Shown here: positions 43,258 to 52,900 of the stretch, one piece after another
Layout: the number at the start of each line of letters is the position of its first letter
Position numbering within the stretch: the first letter of the stretch is position 1
NCBI RefSeq assembly: GCF_030718995.1
Contig: NZ_CP132204.1
Location: forward strand, 1,798,001 to 1,862,000
Length of the DNA: 64,000 nucleotides
Reading direction: 5' to 3'
Source: Arthrobacter oryzae
Lineage (GTDB): Bacteria; Actinomycetota; Actinomycetes; Actinomycetales; Micrococcaceae
The notes under the pieces: generated by a model
Databases searched by the model: none
Told to the model about the DNA's origin: nothing
What the model saw: the letters and a program-made list of their open reading frames with translations, nothing else
Made by a program: the position numbers and the translations under genes

Positions 43258-43947
43258 TCACTCCCCGTGGACTTCGGCCTGCTTTGCCTCGGAACGGTCC
43301 AGGTAGGCCAGCAGCAGCTCTGCGGCCCGTTCGAGTTCGCCGGCCTCGAGGGCCTCGCAGATCTCCTCGTTGTCCTTGAGGTAGCCGCTGTAGAAGTTGG
43401 CATCCATCGTGGCTTTGTGGAAGAACAGCCGCATCTCTGCCAGGACCTGGGACATGATCGTGTTCAGCCGGCGGCTTCCGGCCAATGCGACGATCGCCCC
43501 GTGAAAGTGCTGGTTGGCGGTACCCAGCCCCTCGTCGTCGTTCGCTGCTGCGGCGATCTTGCCTTCCTCCACCGCCGCGCGCACGGCTGCCACTGCCTCC
43601 GGGCTGCCCCCGCCGCGGATGGCGCTGACTTCGATGGTCCGGCGGACGGTGTAGACGTCGTGGATATCGCCGGGCTCCAGGCTCGCCACAAAAACCCCCC
43701 GGTTGGGGTGCCGCACCACCAGCCGTTCGCTGGCCAGCTCGGCAAAGGCCTCGCGCACCGTGTTTCGGGAGACGCCGAGGTCCTCGGCGATGGTGGACTC
43801 GGTCAGCCGTGTGCCGGGGAGGAGGATTCCCTCGGCCAGCTGCAGGCGCAACTCATCAGCCACCCTGTCCGCCACTGAGGGCATGGCAACACGCAGCCTC
43901 GCGGCGGCGGCGGACGTGCCCTGGACTGCTGCTTCGGAAATGGCCAT
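43258..43947 (-). CDS. GntR-family regulator, FadR/FCD type
   Basis: A 229-residue regulator. The N-terminal winged helix has GTRLTESTIAEDLGVSRNTV and REAFAELASERLV; the all-helical FCD domain follows from residue 95. It is divergent from the pxpA cluster, and a TNGTNNNACNA palindrome is at 43988-44002. It is probably a repressor that responds to 5-oxoproline or a relative (inferred from neighbours). Confidence 0.9.
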   Translation of the reverse strand: MAISEAAVQGTSAAAARLRVAMPSVADRVADELRLQLAEGILLPGTRLTESTIAEDLGVSRNTVREAFAELASERLVVRHPNRGVFVASLEPGDIHDVYTVRRTIEVSAIRGGGSPEAVAAVRAAVEEGKIAAAANDDEGLGTANQHFHGAIVALAGSRRLNTIMSQVLAEMRLFFHKATMDANFYSGYLKDNEEICEALEAGELERAAELLLAYLDRSEAKQAEVHGE

Positions 43948-43987
43948 ACTCCAGAATTTACACGATCGTCACATCGTTGAATCGAAG

Positions 43988-44002
43988 GATTGTTGAACAA
44001 TC
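43988..44002. promoter_or_regulatory. FCD-type GntR operator
   Basis: GATTGTT-G-AACAATC is a perfect palindrome containing TTGTTGAACAA, which fits the TNGTNNNACNA consensus of FadR-subfamily regulators. It lies 40 bases upstream of the gntR start and 51 bases upstream of pxpA. Confidence 0.75.
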
Positions 44003-44036
44003 GCTAAATTTGGTGCATCCTAGTAGGAGGAACCCG

Positions 44037-44072
44037 ATGAGACGAGGATCACAATGGTGTACATGGACCTGA
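44037..44072 (+). CDS. Possible leader peptide overlapping pxpA
   Basis: AGGAGG (44025-44030) six bases ahead of ATG 44037 would direct translation of an 11-residue peptide, [11 protein letters not shown], which stops at 44070-44072 inside pxpA in another frame. The pxpA start has its own GAGGA in this short reading. It could be translated and influence pxpA, or it could be coincidental. Confidence 0.35.
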   Translation: MRRGSQWCTWT

Positions 44073-44812
44073 ACAGCGACGTAGGCGAGTCCTTCGGCCG
44101 CTGGACCCTGGGCGACGACACGGCAATGTTCCAGTCCGTGTCCAGCGCCAACGTGGCCTGCGGTTTCCACGCCGGGGATCCCACGGTCATCCGCCGCACC
44201 TGCCGCGAAGCCGTGCAGGCCGGCGTCATGATCGGCGCCCACGTGGGCTACCGTGACCTCTCCGGCTTCGGCCGCCGCTTTGTGGACATCGACCCCAACG
44301 AACTGGCTGACGACATCGTCTACCAGATCGGCGCGCTGCAGGCTCTGGCCGCCACGGAAGGCGGCCGCGTCCGCTACGTCAAGCCGCACGGCGGCCTGTA
44401 CAACGCGATCGTTTCCCACACCGCCCAGGCACGCGCCGTCGTCGACGCCGTCAAGTCGATCGACGCCGGCCTGCCGATCCTGGGACTGCCCGGCTCGGAA
44501 GTGCTGCGGCTGGCCGAGGCCGCCGGACTCCGCGCCGTCTCCGAAGCCTTCGCCGACCGTGCCTACAATCCCGACGGCACGCTCGTCTCCCGCTCGCTCC
44601 CCGGAGCCGTCCTGCATGACCCGGCCCACGTGGCCGAACACGTGCTGCGCATGGCCACCGACTCAGCCATCCGCACCGTGGACGGCTCCATCCTGAAAAT
44701 CAACGCAGACAGCATCTGTGTCCACGGCGATTCCCCCGGAGCCGTAGCCATGGCTGCCGCAGTCAGGGCTGCGCTTTCCGACGCCGGAATCACCATCAGG
44801 GCTTTCGCCTAA
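44054..44812 (+). CDS. pxpA: 5-oxoprolinase subunit PxpA (LamB/YcsF family)
   Basis: A 252-residue protein. [15 protein letters not shown] and [17 protein letters not shown] residues ([17 protein letters not shown]) match the LamB/YcsF family, now known as PxpA of the prokaryotic ATP-dependent 5-oxoprolinase. It opens the pyroglutamate ring together with PxpBC. ATG 44054 follows GAGGATCACA; ATG 44063 is also possible. It is the first gene of a cluster with an MFS carrier, PxpBC and a biotin-carboxylase protein. Confidence 0.9.
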   Translation: MVYMDLNSDVGESFGRWTLGDDTAMFQSVSSANVACGFHAGDPTVIRRTCREAVQAGVMIGAHVGYRDLSGFGRRFVDIDPNELADDIVYQIGALQALAATEGGRVRYVKPHGGLYNAIVSHTAQARAVVDAVKSIDAGLPILGLPGSEVLRLAEAAGLRAVSEAFADRAYNPDGTLVSRSLPGAVLHDPAHVAEHVLRMATDSAIRTVDGSILKINADSICVHGDSPGAVAMAAAVRAALSDAGITIRAFA

Positions 44813-44866
44813 ACCGCATTCGCTTAACCCCTTCACCGCTCCGCGTACTGAAACCCGCCGAGCGGC

Positions 44867-44894
44867 AGCACCCCCCAATCAGCACCCCCCAATC
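44867..44894. repeat. 14-bp tandem duplication
   Basis: AGCACCCCCCAATC occurs twice in direct succession, followed by a partial third unit (AGCACA). It lies in the gap between pxpA and the MFS gene and looks like slippage. Confidence 0.8.
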
Positions 44895-44934
44895 AGCACA
44901 CAGGCAGCACCACCGCACACCTGAAGGAAAAACC

Positions 44935-46272
44935 ATGACCACACACCACACGGCCGCCCGCTCCGGCCGAAAGATCCCGCCCGGAGCCGTGAAGGCCTAC
45001 ATCGCCAGCCTCACCGGCACCTCGCTGGAGTATTACGACTTCGCCATCTACTCGGTGGCCTCCGCCCTGGTCTTCCCCAAGATCTTCTTCCCGGGCAATG
45101 ACGAGTTCGTGGGACTCCTGCTCTCCTTCTCCGCTTTCGCCGTGGGCTACCTGGCACGCCCCATCGGCGGCGTGATCTTCGGCCGCCTGGGTGACAAGAT
45201 CGGCCGCAAGCACGTCCTGGTGGTCACCCTGATGCTGATCGGCGTCGCCACGGTGCTGATCGGCCTGCTGCCCGACTACTCCGTGATCGGAGTGGCAGCC
45301 CCCACCATCCTGGTGCTCCTGCGCCTTGCCCAGGGCATCGGCGTCGGCGGCGAATGGGGCGGTGCCGTCCTGCTCTCCAGTGAATTCGGTGACGCCAACA
45401 AGCGCGGCTTTTGGTCCTCCGCCGCCCAGATCGGCCCGCCCGCCGGCAACCTGATGGCCAACGGCGTCCTGGCACTCCTTGCCGCAACCCTCAGCACCGA
45501 AGCATTCCTCTCCTGGGGCTGGCGCGTAGCCTTCCTTGCCTCCGCACTGCTGGTGGTCTTCGGCCTGGTCATCCGCCTCAAGCTTGAGGAAACCCCGGTG
45601 TTCAAGGCCATCGCGGCCCACGGCGAACAGCCCAAGGCCCCCATCACCGAGGTGTTCCGCAAGGAACCCCGCGCCCTCATCGCCGCCGCCCTCTCCCGCG
45701 TCTGCCCCGACATCCTCTACGCACTGTTCACCGTCTTCGTGGCCGTCTACGCCACCAAGGAGCTCGGCATGACCACGGGCAATGTCCTCACGGCCATCCT
45801 GATCGGCTCGGCGTTCCAGCTGTTCCTGATCCCGCTGGCCGGCGCCCTGACGGACCGCTTCAACCGCCGCGTGGTCTATGGCATCGCCGCGGTTGGCACC
45901 GCCCTCTACATCCCGCTCTTCTTCCTCATGATCGAGGGCAAATCCGTGCTGATGCTGACCATTGGCGTGGTGATCGGCCTGGCGTTCCACGCCTTCATGT
46001 ACGGCCCGCAGGCCGCCTACATCACCGAGCAGTTCCCGGCCCGCCTGCGCTACGCCGGCAGCTCGCTGGCCTACACCCTGGCCGGCGTGATCGGCGGCGC
46101 CGTGGCACCGCTGATCTTCACCGCCCTCTACGCGGCGTCCGGTGACTGGTACCTGATCGCGGCCTACCTGCTGGTGGCCTCCGCAGTCACGGTGGTGGGC
46201 CTGGCCCTCGGCCGGAACCCCCAGACTGCTGAAGAAGAGCGCCTCCTGGCGGACGCCGCCTCCCTCGCCTAA
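44935..46272 (+). CDS. MFS transporter, metabolite:proton symporter (MHS) type
   Basis: A 445-residue carrier with twelve membrane helices. SLTGTSLEYYDFAIYSVASA is the start signature of the MHS family (ProP/ShiA/KgtP-like), and FGRLGDKIGRKHVLVVTLML is the loop 2-3 motif. Lying between pxpA and pxpBC, it probably imports 5-oxoproline or a related carboxylate. ATG 44935 follows TGAAGGAAAAACC. Confidence 0.9.
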   Translation: MTTHHTAARSGRKIPPGAVKAYIASLTGTSLEYYDFAIYSVASALVFPKIFFPGNDEFVGLLLSFSAFAVGYLARPIGGVIFGRLGDKIGRKHVLVVTLMLIGVATVLIGLLPDYSVIGVAAPTILVLLRLAQGIGVGGEWGGAVLLSSEFGDANKRGFWSSAAQIGPPAGNLMANGVLALLAATLSTEAFLSWGWRVAFLASALLVVFGLVIRLKLEETPVFKAIAAHGEQPKAPITEVFRKEPRALIAAALSRVCPDILYALFTVFVAVYATKELGMTTGNVLTAILIGSAFQLFLIPLAGALTDRFNRRVVYGIAAVGTALYIPLFFLMIEGKSVLMLTIGVVIGLAFHAFMYGPQAAYITEQFPARLRYAGSSLAYTLAGVIGGAVAPLIFTALYAASGDWYLIAAYLLVASAVTVVGLALGRNPQTAEEERLLADAASLA

Positions 46273-46349
46273 GCGGCAGCGAAAGTCCGGCACAACAACC
46301 TGTTCAGCACAGAGCCTTTAAGGCATTGGCAACGATGGAAGCGGTAGCA

Positions 46350-48068
46350 ATGGAAACCCTGAGCGTGCACAAGGTCCTCTCGGTGCGGCCCGTGGGAACG
46401 CGGGCGGTGCTCGCGGAGCTCACCGGAACGCAGGACGTCCTCGCCCTGCAGACCCTGCTCCTGGAATCGCCGCTGCCTGGCCAGACGAACGTGCTGGCGG
46501 CCGCAGAGACCGTGATGATCCGCGCGGACTCGCCGGCGGCCGCCCGCCGCATTGCCGCGCTCCTGCTGGAACTGGACCTCACGGCTCCGGTCAAACAGGC
46601 CGGCGGCCTGGTGGTCATCGATGCCGTGTACGACGGCGAGGACCTCGCCGAAGTGGGGCGGCTCACCGGCCTGGGAATTGACGGCGTCATCGAAGCCCAT
46701 TCCCGCCAGGTCTGGACGGTGGCCTTTGCTGGTTTCGCACCGGGGTTCGGCTACATGGTGGGGGAGAACCAGGTGCTGGAAGTTCCGCGCCGCAGCTCGC
46801 CCCGCACCGCCGTTCCCGCGGGATCGGTGGCGCTTGCAGGCAACTATTCAGCGGTGTACCCGCGCAGGTCCCCGGGCGGCTGGCAGCTGATCGGCCGCAC
46901 CGGGGCCCGCATGTGGGACCTCAACCGGGCCGAACCCGCGCTCGCCAGCCCCGGCCATCGCGTCCAGTTCCGCGCGGTCCGCGATGTTGTGACCATGGCA
47001 CCGGAGCACGACGCGTCCGGAACGGTGCCCGGCACCGGGCACCTCGCCGGGATTCCGGACGGGGAAGCTGCCTCCGGGCTGCGGATCGTTTCGCCAGGGC
47101 TGCAGAGCCTCATCCAGGACCTCGGCCGGCACGGCCACTCCGCACTGGGCGTCTCTGCCGCCGGTGCGCTGGACCGGGCCTCGCTGCGGCGCGCCAACCG
47201 GCTGGTGGGCAACAGCCCGGCTGCCGCGGCTATCGAAACGGTGGCCGGCGGGCTCCGGGTCCAGGCCGCCGGCGACCAGGTCCTGGCCGTTGCCGGGGCG
47301 CCGTCGGCACTGACTATTGACTCGCCGTCGGACGCTGGATCCGGCGCTGACTCCGAGGCTGACAGCGACGGGACCGGGCGCCGGCGCACCGTTCCCATGG
47401 CCACCCCGTTTGCCCTGCTCGACGGCGAAATCCTGACGGTTGGTGCGCCGGAGGCCGGCTTCCGCAGCTATCTTGCCGTCCGCGGCGGAGTGGACGCCCC
47501 GGCGGTGCTGGGCAGCCGTTCCACGGACACCATGTCCGGCATCGGCCCCGCGCCGCTGGCCCCAGGACAGCTGCTGGCAGCCGGCGACGTCACCGAGTCC
47601 GGCGTCGTCGGCAGTCCGGAACTGCAGCCGGACTTCCCCGGTACCGGGGTCACGGTGCTGGACATCGTGCCCGGCCCGCGGGCCGACTGGTTCGACGAGG
47701 CCGCCCTTGAGTCCCTGTGCGGACAGGACTGGGTGGTCAAGCCTCAGTCAAACCGCGTGGGCATGCGGCTGGACGGCACGCCGCTCCAGCGCAGCCGCCA
47801 GGGCGAACTGCCCAGTGAAGGCACCGTGGCGGGCGCCATCCAGGTCCCGCCGGAAGGACTTCCCGTGCTCTTCCTGGCGGACCATCCCATCACTGGCGGC
47901 TACCCGGTGATCGGCGTGGTGGTGGACCACCAGCTGGACCTTGCCGCCCAGGTGCCGATCGGCTGCAGCATCCGCTTCCGCCGTGTTGCCGGGCAAGCGT
48001 CGGCCGGCCCGAATTCCGCTGAACAAAATGCCCCTGTACAGACTTCCCCAGAAAAAGTGAGTAACTGA
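46350..48068 (+). CDS. pxpB: 5-oxoprolinase subunits B and C fused (PxpBC)
   Basis: A 572-residue fusion. Residues 1-220 are the KipI/PxpB domain, with [20 protein letters not shown]. From about 240 onward is the KipA/PxpC domain ([22 protein letters not shown] residues [20 protein letters not shown], and [13 protein letters not shown]). With PxpA it forms 5-oxoprolinase. ATG 46350 is taken, with ATG 46335 and TTG 46326 in frame. The stop overlaps the next start (TGATG). Confidence 0.9.
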   Translation: METLSVHKVLSVRPVGTRAVLAELTGTQDVLALQTLLLESPLPGQTNVLAAAETVMIRADSPAAARRIAALLLELDLTAPVKQAGGLVVIDAVYDGEDLAEVGRLTGLGIDGVIEAHSRQVWTVAFAGFAPGFGYMVGENQVLEVPRRSSPRTAVPAGSVALAGNYSAVYPRRSPGGWQLIGRTGARMWDLNRAEPALASPGHRVQFRAVRDVVTMAPEHDASGTVPGTGHLAGIPDGEAASGLRIVSPGLQSLIQDLGRHGHSALGVSAAGALDRASLRRANRLVGNSPAAAAIETVAGGLRVQAAGDQVLAVAGAPSALTIDSPSDAGSGADSEADSDGTGRRRTVPMATPFALLDGEILTVGAPEAGFRSYLAVRGGVDAPAVLGSRSTDTMSGIGPAPLAPGQLLAAGDVTESGVVGSPELQPDFPGTGVTVLDIVPGPRADWFDEAALESLCGQDWVVKPQSNRVGMRLDGTPLQRSRQGELPSEGTVAGAIQVPPEGLPVLFLADHPITGGYPVIGVVVDHQLDLAAQVPIGCSIRFRRVAGQASAGPNSAEQNAPVQTSPEKVSN

Positions 48069-49831
48069 TGCACAAGGTCCTGATCGCCAACCGTGGTGAG
48101 ATCGCCGTCCGGATTGCCCGAGCCTGCGACGACGCCGGGCTGGAGTCCGTCGCCGTGTATGCGGACATCGATGCCGATGCCATGCACGCCGGTGCTGCCA
48201 CCGAGGCCTTCAGCCTGGGCGGGAACTCCCCGGCAGACACGTACCTGAACATTCCCAAGCTGCTCGATGCGGCAGCCAGGTCAGGTGCCGACGCCGTCCA
48301 CCCCGGCTACGGCTTCCTCTCCGAGAACGCCGACTTTGCCCAGGCCGTCCTGGACGCCGGACTTGCGTGGATCGGCCCGTCGCCGGAGGCCATCCGGCAG
48401 CTCGGCAACAAGATCACCGCACGCGAGATCGCCGTCCGCGCGGGGGCCCCGCTGGTGGCCGGCAGTGACGGTCCCGTGGAGTCTGCAGCGGAAGCCCGCG
48501 CCTTCGCCGAGCAGCACGGCCTGCCCATCGCCATCAAGGCTGCCTTCGGCGGCGGCGGCCGAGGCCTGAAGGTGGTCCGCGCGCTGGACGAAGTGGAAGA
48601 AGCCTTTGACTCCGCCGTCCGTGAGGCCGTCGCAGCCTTCGGCCGCGGCGAATGCTTCGTGGAGCGCTACCTGGACCGTCCGCGCCACGTCGAGGCGCAG
48701 GTGCTGGCGGACACGCACGGCAACGTGGTGGTGGTGGGAACCCGCGACTGCTCCCTGCAGCGCCGCCACCAGAAGCTCGTGGAGGAAGCGCCCGCCCCGT
48801 TCCTCAGCGACGGTCAGCGCCAACAGATTTACGACGCCGCCAAGGCAGTCTGCCGGGAAGCCGGCTATTCCGGCGCCGGCACCGTGGAGTTCCTCGTGGC
48901 AGCGGACGGCACCGTGGCGTTCCTGGAGGTCAACACCCGCCTGCAAGTGGAGCACCCCATCACCGAGGAAACCACCGGGATCGACCTGGTCCAGGAGCAG
49001 TTACGGATCGCCGCGGGGGAAACCCTGCGCATCACGGCGGACCCGGAGCCCCGCGGCCACTCCTTCGAATTCCGGCTCAACGCCGAGGACGTGGGACGCG
49101 GTTTCCTGCCCTCGCCGGGGACCATCGCCGAATTCCGCGGCCCCACCGGCCCGGGCATCCGCCTGGACACCGGCGTCCGCTCGGGATCCTTCGTTGCCCC
49201 GCAGTTCGACTCGCTCCTCGCCAAGCTGATCGTCACCGGCGCGGACCGCCAGCAGGCGCTGCGCCGGGCGCGCCGGGCACTCGCCGAGATGGAGATCACC
49301 GGCGTGGCCACCGTGCTGCCCTTCCACCGCGCCGTCCTGGAGTCGCCGGACTTCACATCCGAGGCCGGCCTGGGCATCCACACCCGCTGGATCGAAACCG
49401 ACTTCGCGGACCGGATCCCGGCTGACCCCGGTTACAGCACCACCGCCCCCGACGGCGAACGCCGCACCATCACCGTGGAGGTGGACGGCCGCCGCCTGGC
49501 TGTGGGGTTGCCCGCGGACCTGCTGGAGGGCTGGGCCAGGTCGGGCGGAAGCCTCCCTGCCGGCGTTTCGGTAATTTCCGACGGCGGCCCTGCCGGGCCG
49601 GGCGCCGAGGCCGCCGACCCGGGGGAGCTCCGCGCGGACATGGCCGGAACCGTCGTGAAGTGGCTCGTGGAGCCGGGCGCCGAAGTGTCGGCGGGGGACG
49701 CCGTCGTCGTTCTTGAAGCGATGAAGATGGAAACGCAGGTGGCGGCGCACCGCGACGGAACCGTCACGGACCTCCGCACCCAAGCTGGCGGCGTGGTCAC
49801 TGCGGGAGCGGTGCTGGCCCTGATCGGGTAG
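48068..49831 (+). CDS. Biotin carboxylase / biotin carboxyl carrier protein
   Basis: A 587-residue AccA3-type protein. The biotin-carboxylase half has [11 protein letters not shown] (ATP loop), [20 protein letters not shown] and LQVEHPITE. The C-terminal biotinyl domain has [13 protein letters not shown], with the Lys to be biotinylated. Genes of this kind often accompany pxpABC, but the carboxyl acceptor subunit is not here, so its role beside 5-oxoprolinase is unclear. It overlaps pxpBC by 1 base. Confidence 0.9.
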   Translation: MHKVLIANRGEIAVRIARACDDAGLESVAVYADIDADAMHAGAATEAFSLGGNSPADTYLNIPKLLDAAARSGADAVHPGYGFLSENADFAQAVLDAGLAWIGPSPEAIRQLGNKITAREIAVRAGAPLVAGSDGPVESAAEARAFAEQHGLPIAIKAAFGGGGRGLKVVRALDEVEEAFDSAVREAVAAFGRGECFVERYLDRPRHVEAQVLADTHGNVVVVGTRDCSLQRRHQKLVEEAPAPFLSDGQRQQIYDAAKAVCREAGYSGAGTVEFLVAADGTVAFLEVNTRLQVEHPITEETTGIDLVQEQLRIAAGETLRITADPEPRGHSFEFRLNAEDVGRGFLPSPGTIAEFRGPTGPGIRLDTGVRSGSFVAPQFDSLLAKLIVTGADRQQALRRARRALAEMEITGVATVLPFHRAVLESPDFTSEAGLGIHTRWIETDFADRIPADPGYSTTAPDGERRTITVEVDGRRLAVGLPADLLEGWARSGGSLPAGVSVISDGGPAGPGAEAADPGELRADMAGTVVKWLVEPGAEVSAGDAVVVLEAMKMETQVAAHRDGTVTDLRTQAGGVVTAGAVLALIG

Positions 49832-49992
49832 CCCGCCGAGGGCCGGAATGCCGTGGTTCGTGTCGGACGCTCAGGCGGACACCCGCGGACGCTGGACGCG
49901 CCCCGGGTAGGCGGCCATGATAAAAACATGCGCGGTTGCCGATTCACCGGCGCCGGTTGCGGCGGGGCTCCGCGCACTGGAGGCGCATTGGC

Positions 49993-52900
49993 ATGGCACA
50001 CAAAACCGGGGCCGCGGGGCACGCCCAGGACGGCGGGAAATTTGAGCCGGACGGGGAGTTCCTGGCCGCGTACTATGCCCATGTCGCCGCCGAGGACCTT
50101 CAGAACTACGCGCCGGAGACCCTCCGCAGCAGGGCGATGCACCACCTGACCGTGGCGACGTCCCGCGCGCCGGGGGAGGCCGCCGTCGGTATCTTCAATG
50201 AACCGGATGCGCGCATTATTGAAGTGGCCACTGACGACATGCCGTACCTGGTCCAGTCCCTCACGGCAGAGCTCACGCGCGACGGCGCCACTATCCGCCT
50301 GCTGGTGCATCCGGTGTTTGAGGTGCGTCGCGATCCCCTCTCCAACGTGCTGTTGGAGGTCCGGCCCGGTCCCGTGAGGGAAGGGCTCACTGCCGGGCCT
50401 GTTCACGGAGAGGGCGGAGATGCGGACGTGCCGGCCGAAGTTTCCGGCACCGCGAAGCAGCAGCCCGAGGCGTGGGTGTCGGTGGAAATCGGCAGGATGC
50501 CGGACGAGCCGTCCGGCGAGGCGCTCGCGAAAAGACTGAAAGCGGTGCTGGCCGATGTCCGTGCCTGTGCCGAGGACGCGCCGGAAATGGACCGCAGATT
50601 TTCCGACGCCGTCGCTGCCGCGGGCACCGTTCCGCCGGCAATGGTTCCGCCGGCCCGGCAGCTGCGCGAGCTTCTGGGCTGGCTGGGGGACGGCAATTTC
50701 ATCCTGCTCGGCTACTGCGAGTATGAATCCACGACGGCGGATGGCCAGGAGATTACTCCGCGCCCGGGCTCTGCGCTGGGCTTGTTGCGGCGACCGCCGG
50801 CGGACGGCGTCCACCGCGGACACGGCGGGGAGGTGCGGATGCCGTGGCCGAACGCGTGCACCCTCGCGACGTCGGACCTCCGGTCCACCGTGCTGCGGGC
50901 ATCCTACCTGGACGAACTGCGCCTGCAGCTGCTGGATGATGACGGTGCCGTCGTCGGGGAGCGGCGGTTCGTGGGGCTGTTCACGCCGGGTGCGGCCCAC
51001 CAGTCCGTGCGCCGGATCCCGGTGATCCGTGAAAAGGCCCGGACGGTCCGGGAACGGCTGGGACTCCAGCCGAGGTCGCACCGGGCCAAGGACCTTGTGG
51101 CCGTCCTCGAGTCCTTCCCGCGCGACGAGCTCTTCCATGTCGGCATCGACGACCTCACCGGGCTGGCGTCCGAGATCCTGCGGGCCGAAGAACTCCGCCG
51201 CCCCCGGCTGTTCCTCCGCCCGGACAGCTTCGGCAGGTTCATGTCCGCCCTCGTCTTCTTCCCCCGCCGCCGGTACAGCACGGCGGTGAGGCTGCTGATG
51301 GAGCAGGAACTGAAGGCCGCCTTCCACGCGGAGGCGATCGACTTCGAGGTCCGGCTCACTGATTCCCCCATGGCGCGCATTTTCTTCCGCATCCTGCTGA
51401 CCGGTACTGCCGCGTCCGCGCCGGACGTCCCGTGGCCGGGCGTCGACCCCGCACAGCTGGAGCGGCGCGTGATTTCAGCCACGCGCTCGTGGACGGAAGG
51501 GCTGGAGGAAGCTGTCCGGGAGCAGTTCCCGGTTGCTGAGGCTGCCCGGCTCACTGCCCTCTGGTCCGACGCTTTTCCGCCAAGCTACCGGGCAGACCAT
51601 GCAGCGGAAACCGCACTTCAGGACATCATTAATTTCGAATCCTTCGACTTGGACGGTGCAGGCGGGCGGCCGGCCGGCAACCCGTTGCTCACCGTCCATT
51701 GGCCGGGAGAAACTTCTTCGCCGGGCAAGGGCGCCAGGCTCCGCCTCTATCTGACCCGGCCGCGCAGCCTTACCCAGATCCTGCCGCTGCTGCACAACCT
51801 GGGGCTTGACGTCCTGGACCAGAGGCCGTTTGAAATCAGGCGCGGGACGGGCAGCAAGCTGTACCTCTACGATCTGGGCGTGAACTATCCCCCCGGCGTG
51901 GACCCGGCCGCCACGAGCGGACTGCTCGCAGACGCTTTCGTCGCGGCCATGCGCGGGGACGTCGAGTCGGACCGGATCAACACCCTGGTCATCCGCGAGG
52001 GCGTGGACTGGCGGCAGGCCTCCATCCTGCGAAGCTACGCGAAATACCTCCAGCAGCTGGGGAGCGCCAATTCCTATGGCTTCATCGCGGACACCCTGAC
52101 GGCCAATGTGCGGGCAACGCATGCGCTGCTTGCCCTGTTCCACGCCAGGTTCGACCCCGAACTGGATGCCCGGCGCAGGTTCCGGGACACTGCCGCCGCG
52201 CGGGCCGAACTGCTGTCCGCAATTGACGAGATCCCGGTCCTCGACGGCGACCGGATGCTGCGTACGTTCATGAACCTGGTGGAAGCCACGTTGCGCACCA
52301 ACTTCTACCAGGACAAGCCGCACCTCAGTTTCAAACTGAATCCCGCGGCCATCTCCGCCGCCCCGTTTCCCCGGCCCAAATACGAGATCTGGGTCTATTC
52401 GCCGCGGGTGGAAGGCGTCCACCTCCGGTTCGGGGAGCTCGCCCGCGGCGGCCTGCGCTGGTCCGACCGGAGCGAGGACTTCCGGACGGAAGTCCTGGGA
52501 CTGGTCAAGGCGCAGAACGTGAAAAACTCCGTCATCGTGCCCACCGGCGCCAAAGGCGGTTTCTACCCGAAACAGCTGCCGGACCCGGCAGTCCACCGGG
52601 ACGGCTGGCTCGCCGAGGGGCTGGAGTGCTACCGCACCTTCATCAAGGGCCTGCTGGACCTGACCGACAACCTGGTCACCACGGCCAGCGAGCAGGCGGT
52701 GGTGGCTCCGCCCCGCGTGGTGCGCCACGACGGTGACGACTACTACCTCGTGGTGGCAGCGGACAAGGGCACCGCGTCCTTTTCCGATGCAGCCAACGCC
52801 GTGGCCCTGGAGTACGGCTACTGGCTGGGGGACGCCTTCGCCTCCGGCGGATCGGTGGGATACGACCACAAGGAGATGGGCATCACCGCGCGCGGCGCCT

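Noticed and set aside
44893..46293. 466-codon minus-strand frame over the MFS gene of the pxp cluster
   Set aside because: Gly/Glu/His-rich shadow of the membrane protein with no ribosome binding site or domain.
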